A DNA stretch of 64,000 nt from Drosophila pseudoobscura (Eukaryota > Arthropoda > Insecta > Diptera > Drosophilidae), in assembly GCF_009870125.1 (NCBI RefSeq), contig NC_046683.1, forward strand, positions 60,465,869 through 60,529,868. The letters are read 5' to 3'. The notes under the pieces are model-generated. The model was not told where the DNA came from and did not search any database. It was given only the letters and a program-made list of their open reading frames with translations. This document shows, one piece after another, positions 37,534 to 49,247 of this stretch (positions are counted from its first letter, which is position 1; each line of letters begins with the position of its first letter). Both the position numbers and the translations under genes were made by a program.

Positions 37534-40500
37534 CTACATGCTCTTGTTGAAGCTGAGAGCGGCTCGAAGCTTGTTGCGGATGCGCGGAGAATTCCAGCGA
37601 TTGGTGCCAGCCGAGGCCGAGCCCACGACGGAGCGAATCTCGTTGGGCGATATGCCCTCGTCCACATCGTCTGCCTCCGTTTTGATCTCCATCTTCTGGA
37701 CAATGAGGCGCATCAGCTGGTGCTGTTGCTCCAGCATGCGGCTTATGTCGCGCAGCTTGCGGCGCTGCCGCTCCAGCTCTGCGTTGATAAAATCGTCATT
37801 GTTGTCAAAGGAGATGGCGTCCATGGCGGCTAAAGAGCAGAAAATGAGTCAGCACATGGCTCCAACAAAAGAAAGGCAGAGCTACTTACAATCCTCGGTG
37901 AAGGGATTGGAGAACCATTTGCGTAGGATAAAGTCACAGAAGCCGACCTTGCACTTTGCCTCGTTTGGGTATTCGATAAGCTCCATTTTGTCCACCCGCT
38001 GCAGCCAGACATGGGGTAGCTTGCGCTCCAGTTCCGTGTGCAGGACCACCTGCATGGCCAGACGTTTCAGCTGGGCATTGCGACGCACCGACTCGATGTC
38101 GCCAACCGCCAAACCGATAAGCAAATTCATCAACAGAATGGGCATGAGTATCATGAAGACGCCTGTCACGAGAAATAGCCATCAGATAATGGACAGGTGG
38201 GAATAATCTTACGGATCTCACTCAGTATCAAGAAGGAGGTCATGGGCACTTTGAGTCGGTCGCGATAGTAGGTGTTCACATAGGTGCCCACAACATCCAG
38301 TTCGCCCAACATCATGGAGAAGGTGCGCAGCAGAGACATCGGAATGTTCGAGAAGGACAAGTGGTTCGGCTGTGGATCGATAATCTGGAATGAAGGAAAA
38401 TCTCTGGAAATATATACCACAAACGACTCACCCTCTCAAACGAAAACCCACCTTCGAGAGCAAAATGTAAAAGGCCAGTCCAAAAGCAATGATCAGTATG
38501 GAGAAGACCATCAGCACTTTGATGAGCGTCTGCAGGATCTCCAGAAACATAACCACATAGATGCCAACCTGGTCGAATCTCTGCAGGAACAGCAAGAGCC
38601 GGAACCAGGACAGAAACACAGCAATCGAGGCCGCCGAATAGTGAATGCTGGTAATGATGCCATCGGCCCGGAAGGCCGGCACTATCATGACCAGGGCCGA
38701 TATGTATAGCACCCAGGATATCAAGTTGACCGTCTCCAGGATATAGTGCAAGCGTTGCTGGTAGATCTGCAGCATTTCCCGCATCGAATTGAGCAAAATG
38801 TAGACCACAATCACCCCAGCACAGAATAGAATGGCCGTGGTCCGATTGATGCGCTCCACACACGAGTCCTGGCGGAAGTTTGTCGCGGCAAAGTGATTCT
38901 GCGAGAGGTTGTGGGTCAGCTGGTCCCACCTGGCAAAAACGATCTTCGCAATCAGTTTGTCTGTGTTTGGTATTCCATAGCTTAAGCTTACCCCAAATTG
39001 CAATATTGGCTCATGGACTTGTTCACACCGGGCTCCAGCTCAATGTTGTTCATCATCAGGGACGAATAGATCGTGACAAAGACCAGGAATATCGAGTAGA
39101 TCAGCAGGTTGGCCAGATGAAAGTACTTGCCGTACGAGTTCCACTTCATCTGCAGATACTTCTGGCTGAGTGGATGGGCCAGCAGCTCCACGCGTCCATG
39201 GGTAACCATGGTCTGGCCGGGGATCAGAGAGGCAATGTGTTAGGAAAAGCATCTGGATATTGGGGGGCGACACATACACGACTTCACGACATACGAGATA
39301 CAGGAATACGAGACACGGGGATACGAGATACAAAAGCCAGATACGATGGTGTACACTGTACAGTGAGTCGGTTAGTGGGTTAGTTTTTGGTAGGGACGAT
39401 AGGCACAAGTTGCAGAGTTGCAGTAGTCTATTGGTTATATCGGTACTATAAAGCGAAGAGAGTACTAGCGACACTCACATTCACCACGGCCAGGGGCATG
39501 GGACGCCACTTGGGATCATTGAACTCTTTGCGCTTGGCCTCGATCTGTTCGGGTGTCTTTTGGTAGGGCCAAAATGAATATTTAATCTAGATATGGTGGT
39601 AGATTAGTCAAGGAAGTGTGTTATATATACGTATATAGAGCGTCGAGGTAGGCATTTTGATGGGCGGATGATGATCATGAAGAGCGGACTCAAGTAACCC
39701 CCCATCCAACGTCACATATACATACGTATGCAAAGGGTTTGCCAGTTCGTACAAGGATCGTATCGTAGTATAGGGAGGAAAAAACACACTCAAACACACA
39801 CTGAATCATGCAACAGATCCTGGGATCTGCTTCTGCTTGCCCTGCTTCTTCTGCTTACATTCAATGCCGGCAACGGAATGGGATTTGTTGTCATTATCGG
39901 CTCTCCGGTTTTCTCATCGATCTTGGCAAACATAAAGGGGCATTGCAAGAATGCGAAAGAGTACTTTATCTGTATATATATATATATATGGTGGACATTT
40001 TCAATATATAGAGATATAGAGGATTAGCTTCGATGGAATGAGATGATTGGCGGCATACCGAACCCATTGGCTAACGGAACAACTTACGTAAAAGCTCTTC
40101 GAGTCCTTCTTGCAGTTGGCCTTACTGATACACTTGTCCTGCACCGCCTCAAAGACCTTCGGCATGGAGGCAATCAGGGCCAAGGTGACGCACGGATGCT
40201 TGTCGGAGCGGAGGGCCATCACCTCATTGGCCCGCTCCTCGTGGGTGACCATGGCCAGAGCCGCCTCCGGGTACTTGTAGTAGATGGCATAGTCAATGGC
40301 ACTCATGTCCAGGACATTATAGACCAGCTTGCATTGCATGGACATCAGCACCGAGATGGCATGCGGCTTGTTCTCCATGGTGGCCAGGTGGAGAGCAGTG
40401 TTCTGTGTGGGGATTGGAGGAAGCTTAGCAGCCAGAACAGTGTGAGAGTGTGCCAGGCGAGCAGCCACTTACCCCATCCTTGTCCACTTGATCGAGCAGA

Positions 40501-43500
40501 TGGGAGTGCACCGAGTGCAGCAGCTCAATGGTCTCGGTATAGCCGGACATGGCCGCCAGCTGGAGAGGATTGCGTCCGGTGTGATCCCTGTGCAGCAGAG
40601 CCCCGCGGTTGAGCAGCAGCTGGACCACACGGGTGTGCCCCTGCTGGGAGGAAATGTGCAGCGGAGTCATCCCTGCCCCGTCGCTTTCGTTGATGATGAA
40701 CGAGCCCTTCTCCGAGTCGAGCAGCTGGCGCACGGTGTTGTAGCGGCCGTAGCGGGCGGCAAAGTGCAGCGGACTCTCGTTGTTGTTGTTCTTGAGGTTG
40801 ATGCAGGCCCCCAGCCGAATGAGATTCTCCAGCGAGCGGATGTGCCCGTCCCGACTGGCGTAGTGGAGCGGCGAGCAGCCCATGCTGTCCTTCTCGTTGA
40901 GCAGCAGCTGGAGCTGGTTGTTCGTCTGGCAATTGGCCACCTGCTCGGCAAAGTCCGTCAGCCGGCCACCGTTCATGATGACAAAATGCAGGACATTGCG
41001 AGCAGCCGCATCCTTGACGCTAATCCCAGCCCCCAATCGAATCAAGAGGTGGACTGTGTTGGTGTGATAAGAAGGAGCTCTTTAAGCGAAAAGATGGAGG
41101 AATCCCAAAGCGCTTACCCGTCTTCCAGCCGCTGCGAGAGGCAGCCAGCAGCAGGGGGGAGCGATGCTCCTTGTCCAAAGCATTAATGTCGGCTCCCTCG
41201 CTCACCAAATAGGACACAATATCCGGATGATCAAACATGGAGGCGCAGTGCAGCGGCGTCATCTTCTGCACATCGGTGCAGCTCAGGCAGATCCTCTTCT
41301 CCATTGGCTGCATCTCGAACATCAGCTTCACAATATCAATGGCACCCTAAAACGAGAAACGGAAATCGATGGCGGATTCACTTCCCCACTCAATGCAAAA
41401 TGAATCATATTACATGCCATCCGGGGCTCTTTGTTTTCCCAGCACCGAAGTCACGTTCGACTTGGCGAAATTTGCATAAGAATTTGTCAAATTAAAGTCA
41501 CTCGTGTAACACGTAAGCCAGCCAGGACACGAGCCAAACTTCGCACCAGCCCCCAGTGCGCCCGTCCACCCACTGAGAGATGCTTTCACACTGTTTTCCT
41601 TTTGACCAGAAAAGCTTTGTTTACCCATCTATCCAGCGCTCCATATCTCCCCAGGGAAATATGAGTATGAGCGTTTTCATGTGCTCCGCTGCTGCTTGTC
41701 AGCTAGGACCTTCCTCCGTCTCCGTCTTCGTCTTCGTCATCGTCGTCGTCTCAGTCCTCGAGTTCCTGTCCACACTATCAACTCACCTGAGCGCAGGCCA
41801 GATGCACTGGTGTCGAGAGATCATGTTGCTGGGTGGATATCTTTGCACCGGACTTGAGGCACAACTCCACAGCCTTGATGTCGCCACCGTGGACCGCTGA
41901 GTGCAGTGGCACATTGCCCTCCGAGTCGTAGAAGGATATCATCTCCTCGCGTGTACAGCCGCGTTGTTCGCCCCACTGCAAGATAAGTCGCATTTAAGGG
42001 CGTACCATTAATAACTGGGTGGCGAAGGCGACATGGCAGATTTACATATACGAGTATAGCTTAGAGCAGTTTTTGGAGATGCTTTCGCTGGGCAGACATT
42101 TTTTATTATTTCGGAACTATTGGTAGATATTCATATGGAATAGTCTTGAAATTTCATTCATTTATGAAAACAAAAGAGTCGTCTTTATGTCTGTAGCATA
42201 CCTTCCAACCAATACAAGATACCCTTGTGCTCCTGGAGTACCGTGTATAAAGTGAAAGTCTAGGCCCAGACCACACAAATATTGTTTACGAAAGTCAATG
42301 TCCGACACTGCTGGACTTTAACAACATTCGATACTTTTTGTTTCGCAGCCTAAACCCTTCTAATGTGTTTAATTTTTTTCTTTTCTGGGAAGTTTAACAA
42401 TAAACGGAGTTTGTCAGAGTTCCACAGATAGAACAGGAGGCAGCGTTTAAAATTTGATACTTTTTCATGGCGGCACAGCGTATACGCAATTTCAATCAAA
42501 AAAATAAGAGTAAAGGCAAAATGAAAATCAACTCAAAGTGGAAGTCAAAGCGAGTGCATGAAAGGTCACAGGATAAGTGGGGAGCAGTGGGAGCTGTGGC
42601 AGGAACGAAAAGGATACGAGGAGGACATTACAATAAGTGGTCAAATGGGAATAGCTACCACAAAGTGCAAGCAAGATCAAAGCAGGATGGGGCATGCAAT
42701 TCATGGGAAACTTGCCTGGAAAAAGACCTCCATTGTCTTGGAGCTGGCGTTCTTGGCAGCCTCGTGAATGGGATAATAGCCGTTGTTACACGGCTTACGG
42801 GGGCATGCATCGAACTCGGTTATCTGGAAGATACGACGCACACAATGTGTTACACGACATGATATAACATATGCGACTCTATAATAATATACTAATACTA
42901 AGGCACATCCTAGGGCTACACACACAGGCATAGACACACACACACACACACACACAGAGAGAGAGACTCTGCCGGGCGAGTTCTTGCAGAATATCATAGC
43001 ATACTTTCGTGCGCAGGCAAGACAAAATTGCTTCAGAGGATACAAACCTTTTCATTTGTTGTTTTCTATGATAAATTAATGTTGTATGTGTGCGGGAGAT
43101 TGGGTGTATGAGTGTGGGTCTGTGGGTGGTTGGATGTGGGGATGTGTGTGGGGTGAAATTGATTAATGACGAATTGTGTTTGGTCCAATTCGTTATCAAA
43201 ATGCAAATAAAATGCATGAGTGAATGCGAAATGCGAATCTAAAAGTGAAAATAATTACGGGGAACAACTTGGGCGAGGACTCACACCACTTACCAGGATG
43301 CGAGCGCATTCCTCGTGATCGTAGATGGCCGCCAGATGGAGGGCCGTGCGTCCATGCTCCCCGCCCTGCTGTATGTCGATGACGTTCCGGTACTGTCCCA
43401 TCACCCGCAGGGATTTCACCTTGTTCAGCTCGGTGGCCAGGTGGACAGGAGCCTGCTTCTTCTCGTTGAGCACTCCCGTGTCCACCGGGCTGTAAACATG

Positions 43501-44649
43501 GTGAGGGATTGGTTGGTTTGGATTACTGTTAAATAGACCATGGCGAAAGTCAGTGTAGTCAGCTTACATGGACAGCAGATAGTCCAGGGCTTCGTAAGCA
43601 TCGCACTCGACGGCAATGTGGAGTGGTGTATTTCCGGCATTGTCCTTGGCATTGAAGTCTGCAAGGCGCTCTTAATAATGACATTATGGTGGTAATGGAT
43701 AAAGGGTACCCCCTAGCCGGGACTCACCCCCGTTCTGATCCCTAATGTAGCGCAGTATATTGACGCGATTTCTGGCCGTTGCCTGGTGGGCAGCCGTCCG
43801 TCCCTTGCCATCCTTCAGGGAAATGCGCGTGTTGTCGGCCATAAACAGACGCTTGAAATCATCCAGGTTTCCGGACTCGGCTGCCTGTTAATTAAACGAG
43901 GGAACAGGTGTTTCTCAACTCAGCTCAACTCGAATCAACTCAATCAGTTTTCCAGTAAGTTGGATTAAAGTCCAAAGCGTTTGCTGTTTGCTGTTTTTGC
44001 TCCGGCAAACTAAAAGTTTAAGGCGAGACAGCTCAGGGTGACAAGCCAGAGCAACAGACGACAAGGGGGGGGGCCTTCAATACAGGAGGAGATCCCGAAA
44101 GAGTGGAAGCTTATGCACAGTGACAAGAAATGTCAATAGATTTTTAATCTGAAAAGACTCCGTCAACATTCAGTCTTTCATTTCCGTCATATTTGTAGTG
44201 TCTTCAGTGCCTGCTCCATCTCAGTCTTTTGTTTTGCTTTCATCCGCTTCAAGAGGTTTCGCTTTAAGCTGAAAACTATTACACAGAATGAAGGCTGCAG
44301 CAGCAGTCACCGAACCCAAACCCATGCCCAAAACCAACCCAGCCCCATGACTCCCCATGTTTCAGTATCCTGCAACTTCCCCCGAAATGCACTTAAAAAG
44401 TAAATCTAATTTCGGGGCTTCCTTTTAGCTGATTTGATGTGTGCTTTCGTCGAGCAGGTTTACCTGGAGAAAGTCGTCGATTTGTATCTTCGGTGCGGAG
44501 GACATTCGCAGTATACGGGCCCACTTGTTGGGCAGGTTGAGCGGGGCCATTGCAGTGAGCTCCGCCCCGCGGGCAAAGCCGCTGATCAAGTAGCGGAGCG
44601 GACTGATGACCACCTCCCGATTCGAGGTCTCCTTCTCGCAGTTTGGCAT
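37534..44649 (-). CDS. TrpA1: TrpA1, ankyrin-repeat TRP cation channel (proximal-promoter isoform)
   Basis: Plasma-membrane cation channel of sensory neurons that responds to warmth and reactive chemicals. Exons (5' to 3'): 44,649-44,464; 43,884-43,728; 43,658-43,568; 43,489-43,294; 42,823-42,716; 41,975-41,787; 41,346-41,118; 41,053-40,473; 40,402-40,088; then 39,586-39,479 or 39,969-39,859; 39,212-38,992; 38,929-38,452; 38,384-38,222; 38,162-37,890; 37,829-37,534. Using 39,586-39,479 the frame is 1,196 residues (D. melanogaster about 1,197). The N-terminal half is a long ankyrin array (for example GRTALHLAAIYDHEECARIL, ESPLHFAARYGRYNTVRQLL), followed by six membrane segments and a C-terminal coiled region ending RNKLRAALSFNKSM. 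This isoform starts MPNCEKETSNREVV and keeps MAPLNLPNKWARILRMSS. The intron after exon 42,823-42,716 has a GC donor. Confidence 0.96.
39479..39586 (-). CDS. TrpA1: TrpA1 mutually exclusive exon, 36 codons (version 1)
   Basis: It encodes IKYSFWPYQKTPEQIEAKRK.. and ends PLAVVN. Both borders are phase 0 with good splice sites (CTAG acceptor, GTGAGT donor). It sits between the last ankyrin exon and the first membrane segment and alternates with 39,859-39,969, which begins with the same four residues. Drosophila TrpA1 isoforms are known to differ here. Confidence 0.9.
39859..39969 (-). CDS. TrpA1: TrpA1 mutually exclusive exon, 37 codons (version 2)
   Basis: It encodes IKYSFAFLQCPFMFAKIDEK.. and ends PIPLPALN, with a phase-0 ATACAG acceptor and GTAAGC donor. 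It resembles a known alternative D. melanogaster TrpA1 exon (..FQCPFMFAKIDEKTGE..). It starts with the same IKYSF as version 1, a sign of exon duplication. Confidence 0.88.
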
Positions 44650-46674
44650 TGTCGTTGGTGGTGCGGGCGAGGACCCTAATTACATTTGTGTGTAGTTTTC
44701 AGATTAGCTCTGATTGCCTGTGGCATTCATCTCCACAATGCTGTCGAGGGTGGAGGTTCTACAGGGCCTTTTCAGCTCGTTTTCTACGACTATTTTCTAG
44801 TACTATTTTAATGCGCTGGTAACGAAGTTTGCAGATTTAATTTTGCTCTTTTCAATCTTTGAATAGTAGCTGCTAGAGTTCTAGAAATAGTTCCAGCCTC
44901 TGTATCAATTTAGTGCCATCCAATATTTTTCTTTTTTTGCAACTTCAATACTTTAAACTTTCTTTGAGCGCTTTTAAAATTGTTTATGCATGTAATATAT
45001 TTTTCGAATCTTTTCTTTTCGATATTTTAAATCTACAAAATTCTAGCATGCAATGCGTTTTGTTTGCCCTCTTCTCTGGTTTTTTCTAAAAATTCATTTG
45101 TATTCGTTGTGGATATTTCTTTGGTTCTCAAATTTGATGAAGTCGTATGTGCATGAAGTATTTTTGTGAGTGTATTTATCTGGGGTTGTTTAAGATATAT
45201 GCAAGAAACTCTATTAATAGGGCATGCAAAATATTCGATTTTAATTTTAAACTTTTTCTTGCATTTTTGGCAAGTATTTGTCAGTATTTTTCGGCAAACA
45301 TTTTGTAATCACTGTTAAAAAAAAGTTATTTGGGGCCTTTGTGCTTGTGCTTGTCAATTAAGGAATCCCATTTGATTGGGTTACGCGGACCCAATTTAAC
45401 AAATTGTCTTTGATTTTCCACTGATTTTCAAACCAAGTTAACATCATTTTCCGCTCGCACACTGATAAAGAAGAGAGGCTGCCAGCCAAGTTGCCACAAG
45501 ACTGAAATCTCGGGCCAAGAAGTGCTCGCTTTTATAGCCAACATTCGGAACGCTGGCCAACGACATCGGCGGGGCATGGGTGCGTTCGGGTGCGCTGGGT
45601 GGGAAAACAGAATGGACTGCCGGAGGGCGGAATTTACGCCGTACTCGGAACGTGGTGAGTTTTTCATTGAATTTGACCCCGTAAATCTCTGATTCCATTT
45701 CAATTGCATGTCGATTTTGTTCCGGACTGTCCTGTCCATCGAACTTGTTGCTCTGCATGTCCCGCCGAGACGATGTTTATTTTCTTATGTCTACCCATCG
45801 ATAGCACTCATGGTTGGGTATTCGGAGTGCCATCCAAGAAGCCATTGAACTTTCTAGAAAGCCGTTCCTCGAAAAAACTCATTTCTCAGCTGCAATCTGC
45901 GGAATCGATATACATTTATCACAACTCTCGCCTGGAGAATTGCCATTGGGCTTTCACTTTGGAGAATTGGCCGGGCCACGAGGCCACCCACATCCATTCA
46001 CCCGATTACCAACTCAACTCACCCGCAATATCCTGAAGGGGCTGTCACGCAACAAGCAGACCTGCTCCGCCGCCGGTTCGGCTGGCAAGATGGCCTCCAG
46101 TGGGGTGTCTGCATCATCGCCATCGATTTCGCCCCGCTTGACACCCGAACTTCGTTCGATTATCATCGAGAATATCCAATACTGCATGAAATTATAGAAG
46201 AACAATTATAAAAGTGTATTGATAGTGGATCCTTCGATTCCCACATGATTTCAACATCGATATAATTTAGTTTTTCATCATTTTTATTAGGTTATTATAT
46301 CTTAGGATTCCTATAAATCATTCTCAAAAGCATTTATCAATTTATAGAACTCTCTTCTCGAAAATTCTTCAAAGAACTTTGAGATAGAATAATTTGTTCA
46401 CGATATTTTTAGAGGTTTGCCAGAAGATCTATGTCTAAACCATTTTTAAAGGATTAACACAGAATCTGAACGGTTTCGTTTCTGAGAGTGCTCGAGTCGA
46501 ATGTTTTCATAGAGGAAAACTATATAAAATGGAAATTGGAATGGTAAAAACTATTTAAAACATTCCCCCCATTTAAATGCGGACTGTAGAACATTCTAGA
46601 GCTCGTGAAATCCTTACGCCACGCATTGGGGACTCTGAGGTATTCCCCAGTTACCTAGCTCCCGCCTGACTCAC
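44650..46674 (-). other. TrpA1: Intron/5' region between the two TrpA1 first exons
   Basis: It holds the promoter and 5'UTR of the proximal TrpA1 isoform and is otherwise AT-rich. Open frames at 45,428-45,758 (-) and 45,814-46,197 (+) were examined; neither starts with a convincing ATG in context or shows a known domain. Confidence 0.6.
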
Positions 46675-46896
46675 CTTGCTGTTCCGGTTCTTGGTGCTGG
46701 TGCTAGTGCTGCTGTTGCTGCGCGTCTTCGGCAAAAGTGTGGGCTGGGCCTCCATCAGATCCGGCGACGACAAGGCGGGGCACTGGCTATTGTAGACCCC
46801 ACCATTCCAGAGCTTGGGCATGTCCGGGCCGCTCAACTGTCGCTCGGTGGCTGCCGCTGTTGTGATGGTGAAGGGCCGCGACTCGCGACTATGCAT
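46675..46896 (-). CDS. TrpA1: TrpA1 alternative upstream first exon
   Basis: The frame runs from ATG 46,896 (MHSRESRPF..) or, more likely, the internal ATG 46,821 (MPKLWNGGVYNSQC..), to a GTGAGT donor after ..STKNRNSK in phase 0. That phase matches the exon at 43,884-43,728 (AAESGNLDD..), so the isoform would skip the proximal first exon. Drosophila TrpA1 is known to use two promoters with different N-termini that change heat sensitivity; the start MPKL is as I remember that isoform. The choice of Met is uncertain. Confidence 0.8.
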
Positions 46897-48770
46897 GATA
46901 ATGGTTTTGCGATTAGTCACAATATTTCACAACAAAAAACAGAATCCAGCTACGGCTCTCATCCGCAATCAGTTCTCTAATTAGATATTGATTGGCCTAA
47001 ACGTTTTGCAGGCGTGTTAACCGACAGCAAACCAATTTAGATAACCCGTCTGTCACATGATACGCTCCCGATAGAACAGTACAGAAGGACGGACACTGGG
47101 AGATAAAGGAATTCGTGCTTTGGCTGTGCCTGTGCCTGTGGACTTTGTCGAGCTACAACCGAACCGTGACTGCAGCTATGACAAACTGTGAGTAACCCCC
47201 AACAGTATATCTCATATATCTGTTGGTCCGTAACTCTGTAACTCTGACACAACCAGGAGAGAGTCGAGTCAACGGCCGGCCGTTTGTCATTTTTCTAGCT
47301 AGCTCCTTCCCGGGGGAGTGCGAGTGGGGAAGTGCGTCCGTTCGTACGCCCTATTTAATGGCAGTGTCTAATTAACGGGCTGTTTATTTGTGGCACTCGA
47401 GCCAGACGTGCCACAGAATTTGCATAATGCCAAACCAGCCCAAGCGCAAGCCCAAGCCCCTTCGAAGGCAAGACTCTGCTCCTTGCAGTCCCTTACTTAC
47501 TCCTCGACTTCCTCCAGCTTCATTTTGAACCGACTCGACCGAGGGATTGTAACGAACTGCAAATATGCTAGGGCTGTCAGCAGTGCTTATAGGTGGATCC
47601 CAATTACTTTCTAGAGATATCCATCAATACCTGACATCGCGATTTGGGCCTCGATTTCGCACTTACTGACTACTCTGACTAATGAGTATTTCCATTCCCG
47701 AATTCCACTGGGGCTCTGATTGTTTCCAAGGGGTTAAGTGGATGGATGAGTTGACGAAATTGGAAACGCTGTGTCTGGGTCGATTAGTCTGAGTGGTTCC
47801 TCCCTCGTTTGGTAAATATCATAGACCCATATGGGTGTGTAAATAAAGCCCTTAATTAAATGAAAACTTACCTTTTGAAAACTCTTTTGGAACTCTTCTT
47901 TGCTCCTCCTAGACCTAGGGGTCTCAGTACTTTCGGATTCTGTCTTACAAGCTCCCTGTGCAACGATTCATTTACATCTTCAATCGACTTTGAATTTGAA
48001 GAACTTGAATTTGATTTTGATCTCAGCCAAGACTAGGCCGGAGCACACCGAACACGCACGTCTGTGGCAGCAGCAGCAGGTATTTTCCGAGAATTTGCTA
48101 TCAGAATTTAGCAGCATTTAAGGCTGAGTGCCCCGATGCTTGCCATATGTTTCCCGATGCTTGCGATCCGCTCTCTGGGGAAAGCACTACAAGTGCAGGC
48201 ACGGAACGGAACGGCACGGCACGGTACGGCACCAGCGAGGACTCCCTGCAATGCAGCTCCAGCGGCAGTTTCCTCTCTGATTATGATGGACGGACACTTT
48301 AATTATAAAACTCAATTAGCACCTTTGACTGGCAATAATTTGCTGAAACTGAAATGGACTGGGCTCTCTCTCTCTCTCTCTCTCTCTATTTCTATATCTA
48401 TATCTCCCTCTGTTTCCCTACTGCGACTTTCCCTTGAAAATTTTCTGCTGAGTGATTCGCGCGTACCGACAGCCTTGATAGCTGGTCTCCAACTAAATGT
48501 GGCAGCCTTTGGGCCAGTGCCTGTAATGTGTCCCCGTTGACAGTTTCTCGACTGTATGGTCTGGACTGGTTCGGGGCGGCGGACCTGATAACAGCCTTTC
48601 GTCACTCGTCTCGTCGCGTCGCGTCTAGTCTCGTCTCGGGACGAATGTCGCCATTAACATGTAACGATACATCCAGACAGACGCATATAGATACCATACC
48701 ATACCATACCATTCCATATGTATAAATAAATACCCCACGAAAGTTTGAATGAATGATGAAATAGCGCAGC
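46897..48770. other. Region 5' of TrpA1, no gene recognised
   Basis: It probably contains the distal TrpA1 promoter and 5'UTR. Simple repeats occur: CT-rich near 48,365-48,388 and CATACC units near 48,697-48,712. Nothing coding was recognised. Confidence 0.6.
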
Positions 48771-48774
48771 AGAG

Positions 48775-48780
48775 TTTATT
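48775..48780 (-). terminator. Polyadenylation signal AATAAA of the 57-aa gene
   Basis: TTTATT on the plus strand, 12 nt past the TGA of the small gene at 48,793-48,966. Confidence 0.6.
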
Positions 48781-48792
48781 CAGTAGAACGAT

Positions 48793-48966
48793 TCAGAATG
48801 TGTGGGAGAAAGACTGCCAATCGAGTGGCAAAATAGAGTGGCTCTTATTAGCTTCCTCTCTGAGCTGGATCAGGATTCTTTTAACCGCCTCTTTCGGAAC
48901 CTCTTGGGTCTTGTGTAGGTACGGCACCGCACCAATTGGCTGACAGTAATCATCGTTCTGATCCAT
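48793..48966 (-). CDS. Small uncharacterised protein, 57 aa, single exon
   Basis: The frame runs from ATG 48,966 (context AAACATGG, a good fly start site) to TGA. The protein starts MDQNDDYCQPIGAVPYLH, has a charged helix-like middle (KTQEVPKEAVKRILIQLREE) and ends LDWQSFSHTF. It has no signal peptide or membrane segment. AATAAA follows the stop at once. The upstream DNA on this strand carries a 16-bp tandem repeat (49,023-49,060). It lies between misfire and TrpA1 on the same strand as both. It is too short to assign to a family; the varied composition, start context and poly(A) signal support a real gene, possibly testis-expressed like misfire, but this is inference. Confidence 0.5.
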   Translation of the reverse strand: MDQNDDYCQPIGAVPYLHKTQEVPKEAVKRILIQLREEANKSHSILPLDWQSFSHTF

Positions 48967-49022
48967 GTTTGCTCTGTTCGTCTAACTTGTTCTATTTCAC
49001 AGTTTATTAATAGTTCTTTAAA

Positions 49023-49060
49023 GTGCTGGTCGGTCGATGTGCTGGTCGGTCGATGTGCTG
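49023..49060. repeat. 16-bp tandem repeat, 2.4 copies
   Basis: GTGCTGGTCGGTCGAT occurs twice exactly, plus a partial third copy. It sits about 60-95 nt upstream of the ATG of the 57-aa gene, in its presumed promoter/5'UTR. Confidence 0.9.
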
Positions 49061-49161
49061 AACGAGTCGGTTTTTATCGCTGCGCCGATGTCCCATGCGG
49101 CTATTAGCGATTTCATTTAATTAACTTATAAGTGACGCATGCAAATACAACAATGAACTAA

Positions 49162-49167
49162 TTTATT
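49162..49167 (-). terminator. mfr: Polyadenylation signal AATAAA of misfire
   Basis: TTTATT on the plus strand, about 80 nt past the misfire stop codon. Confidence 0.65.
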
Positions 49168-49247
49168 GGGAAACTTTAAAGAGGGAAAATGCAATTCAAT
49201 TTTGCTAAAGCAAACAAGTAAAACACAAAACGAAAACTGATAACAAA

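Noticed and set aside
38213..38222. Alternative TrpA1 donor GTAAGA at 38,207-38,212, adding residues after ..LILS
   Set aside because: The donor GTGAGA at 38,216-38,221 joins in phase to give LILSVFMILMP as in the known protein; the downstream donor would insert extra residues.
40488..41186. 232-codon plus-strand frame
   Set aside because: Antisense shadow of the TrpA1 ankyrin exons.
42467..42862. 131-codon plus-strand frame starting at a real ATG (MAAQRIRNFNQ..)
   Set aside because: Its second half is antisense to a TrpA1 exon and the first half is a simple basic stretch in a TrpA1 intron; no independent support.
45814..46197. Plus-strand open frame of about 127 codons between the TrpA1 first exons
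   Set aside because: No ATG until codon 93, no splice context and no recognised similarity; probably upstream DNA of the proximal TrpA1 promoter.
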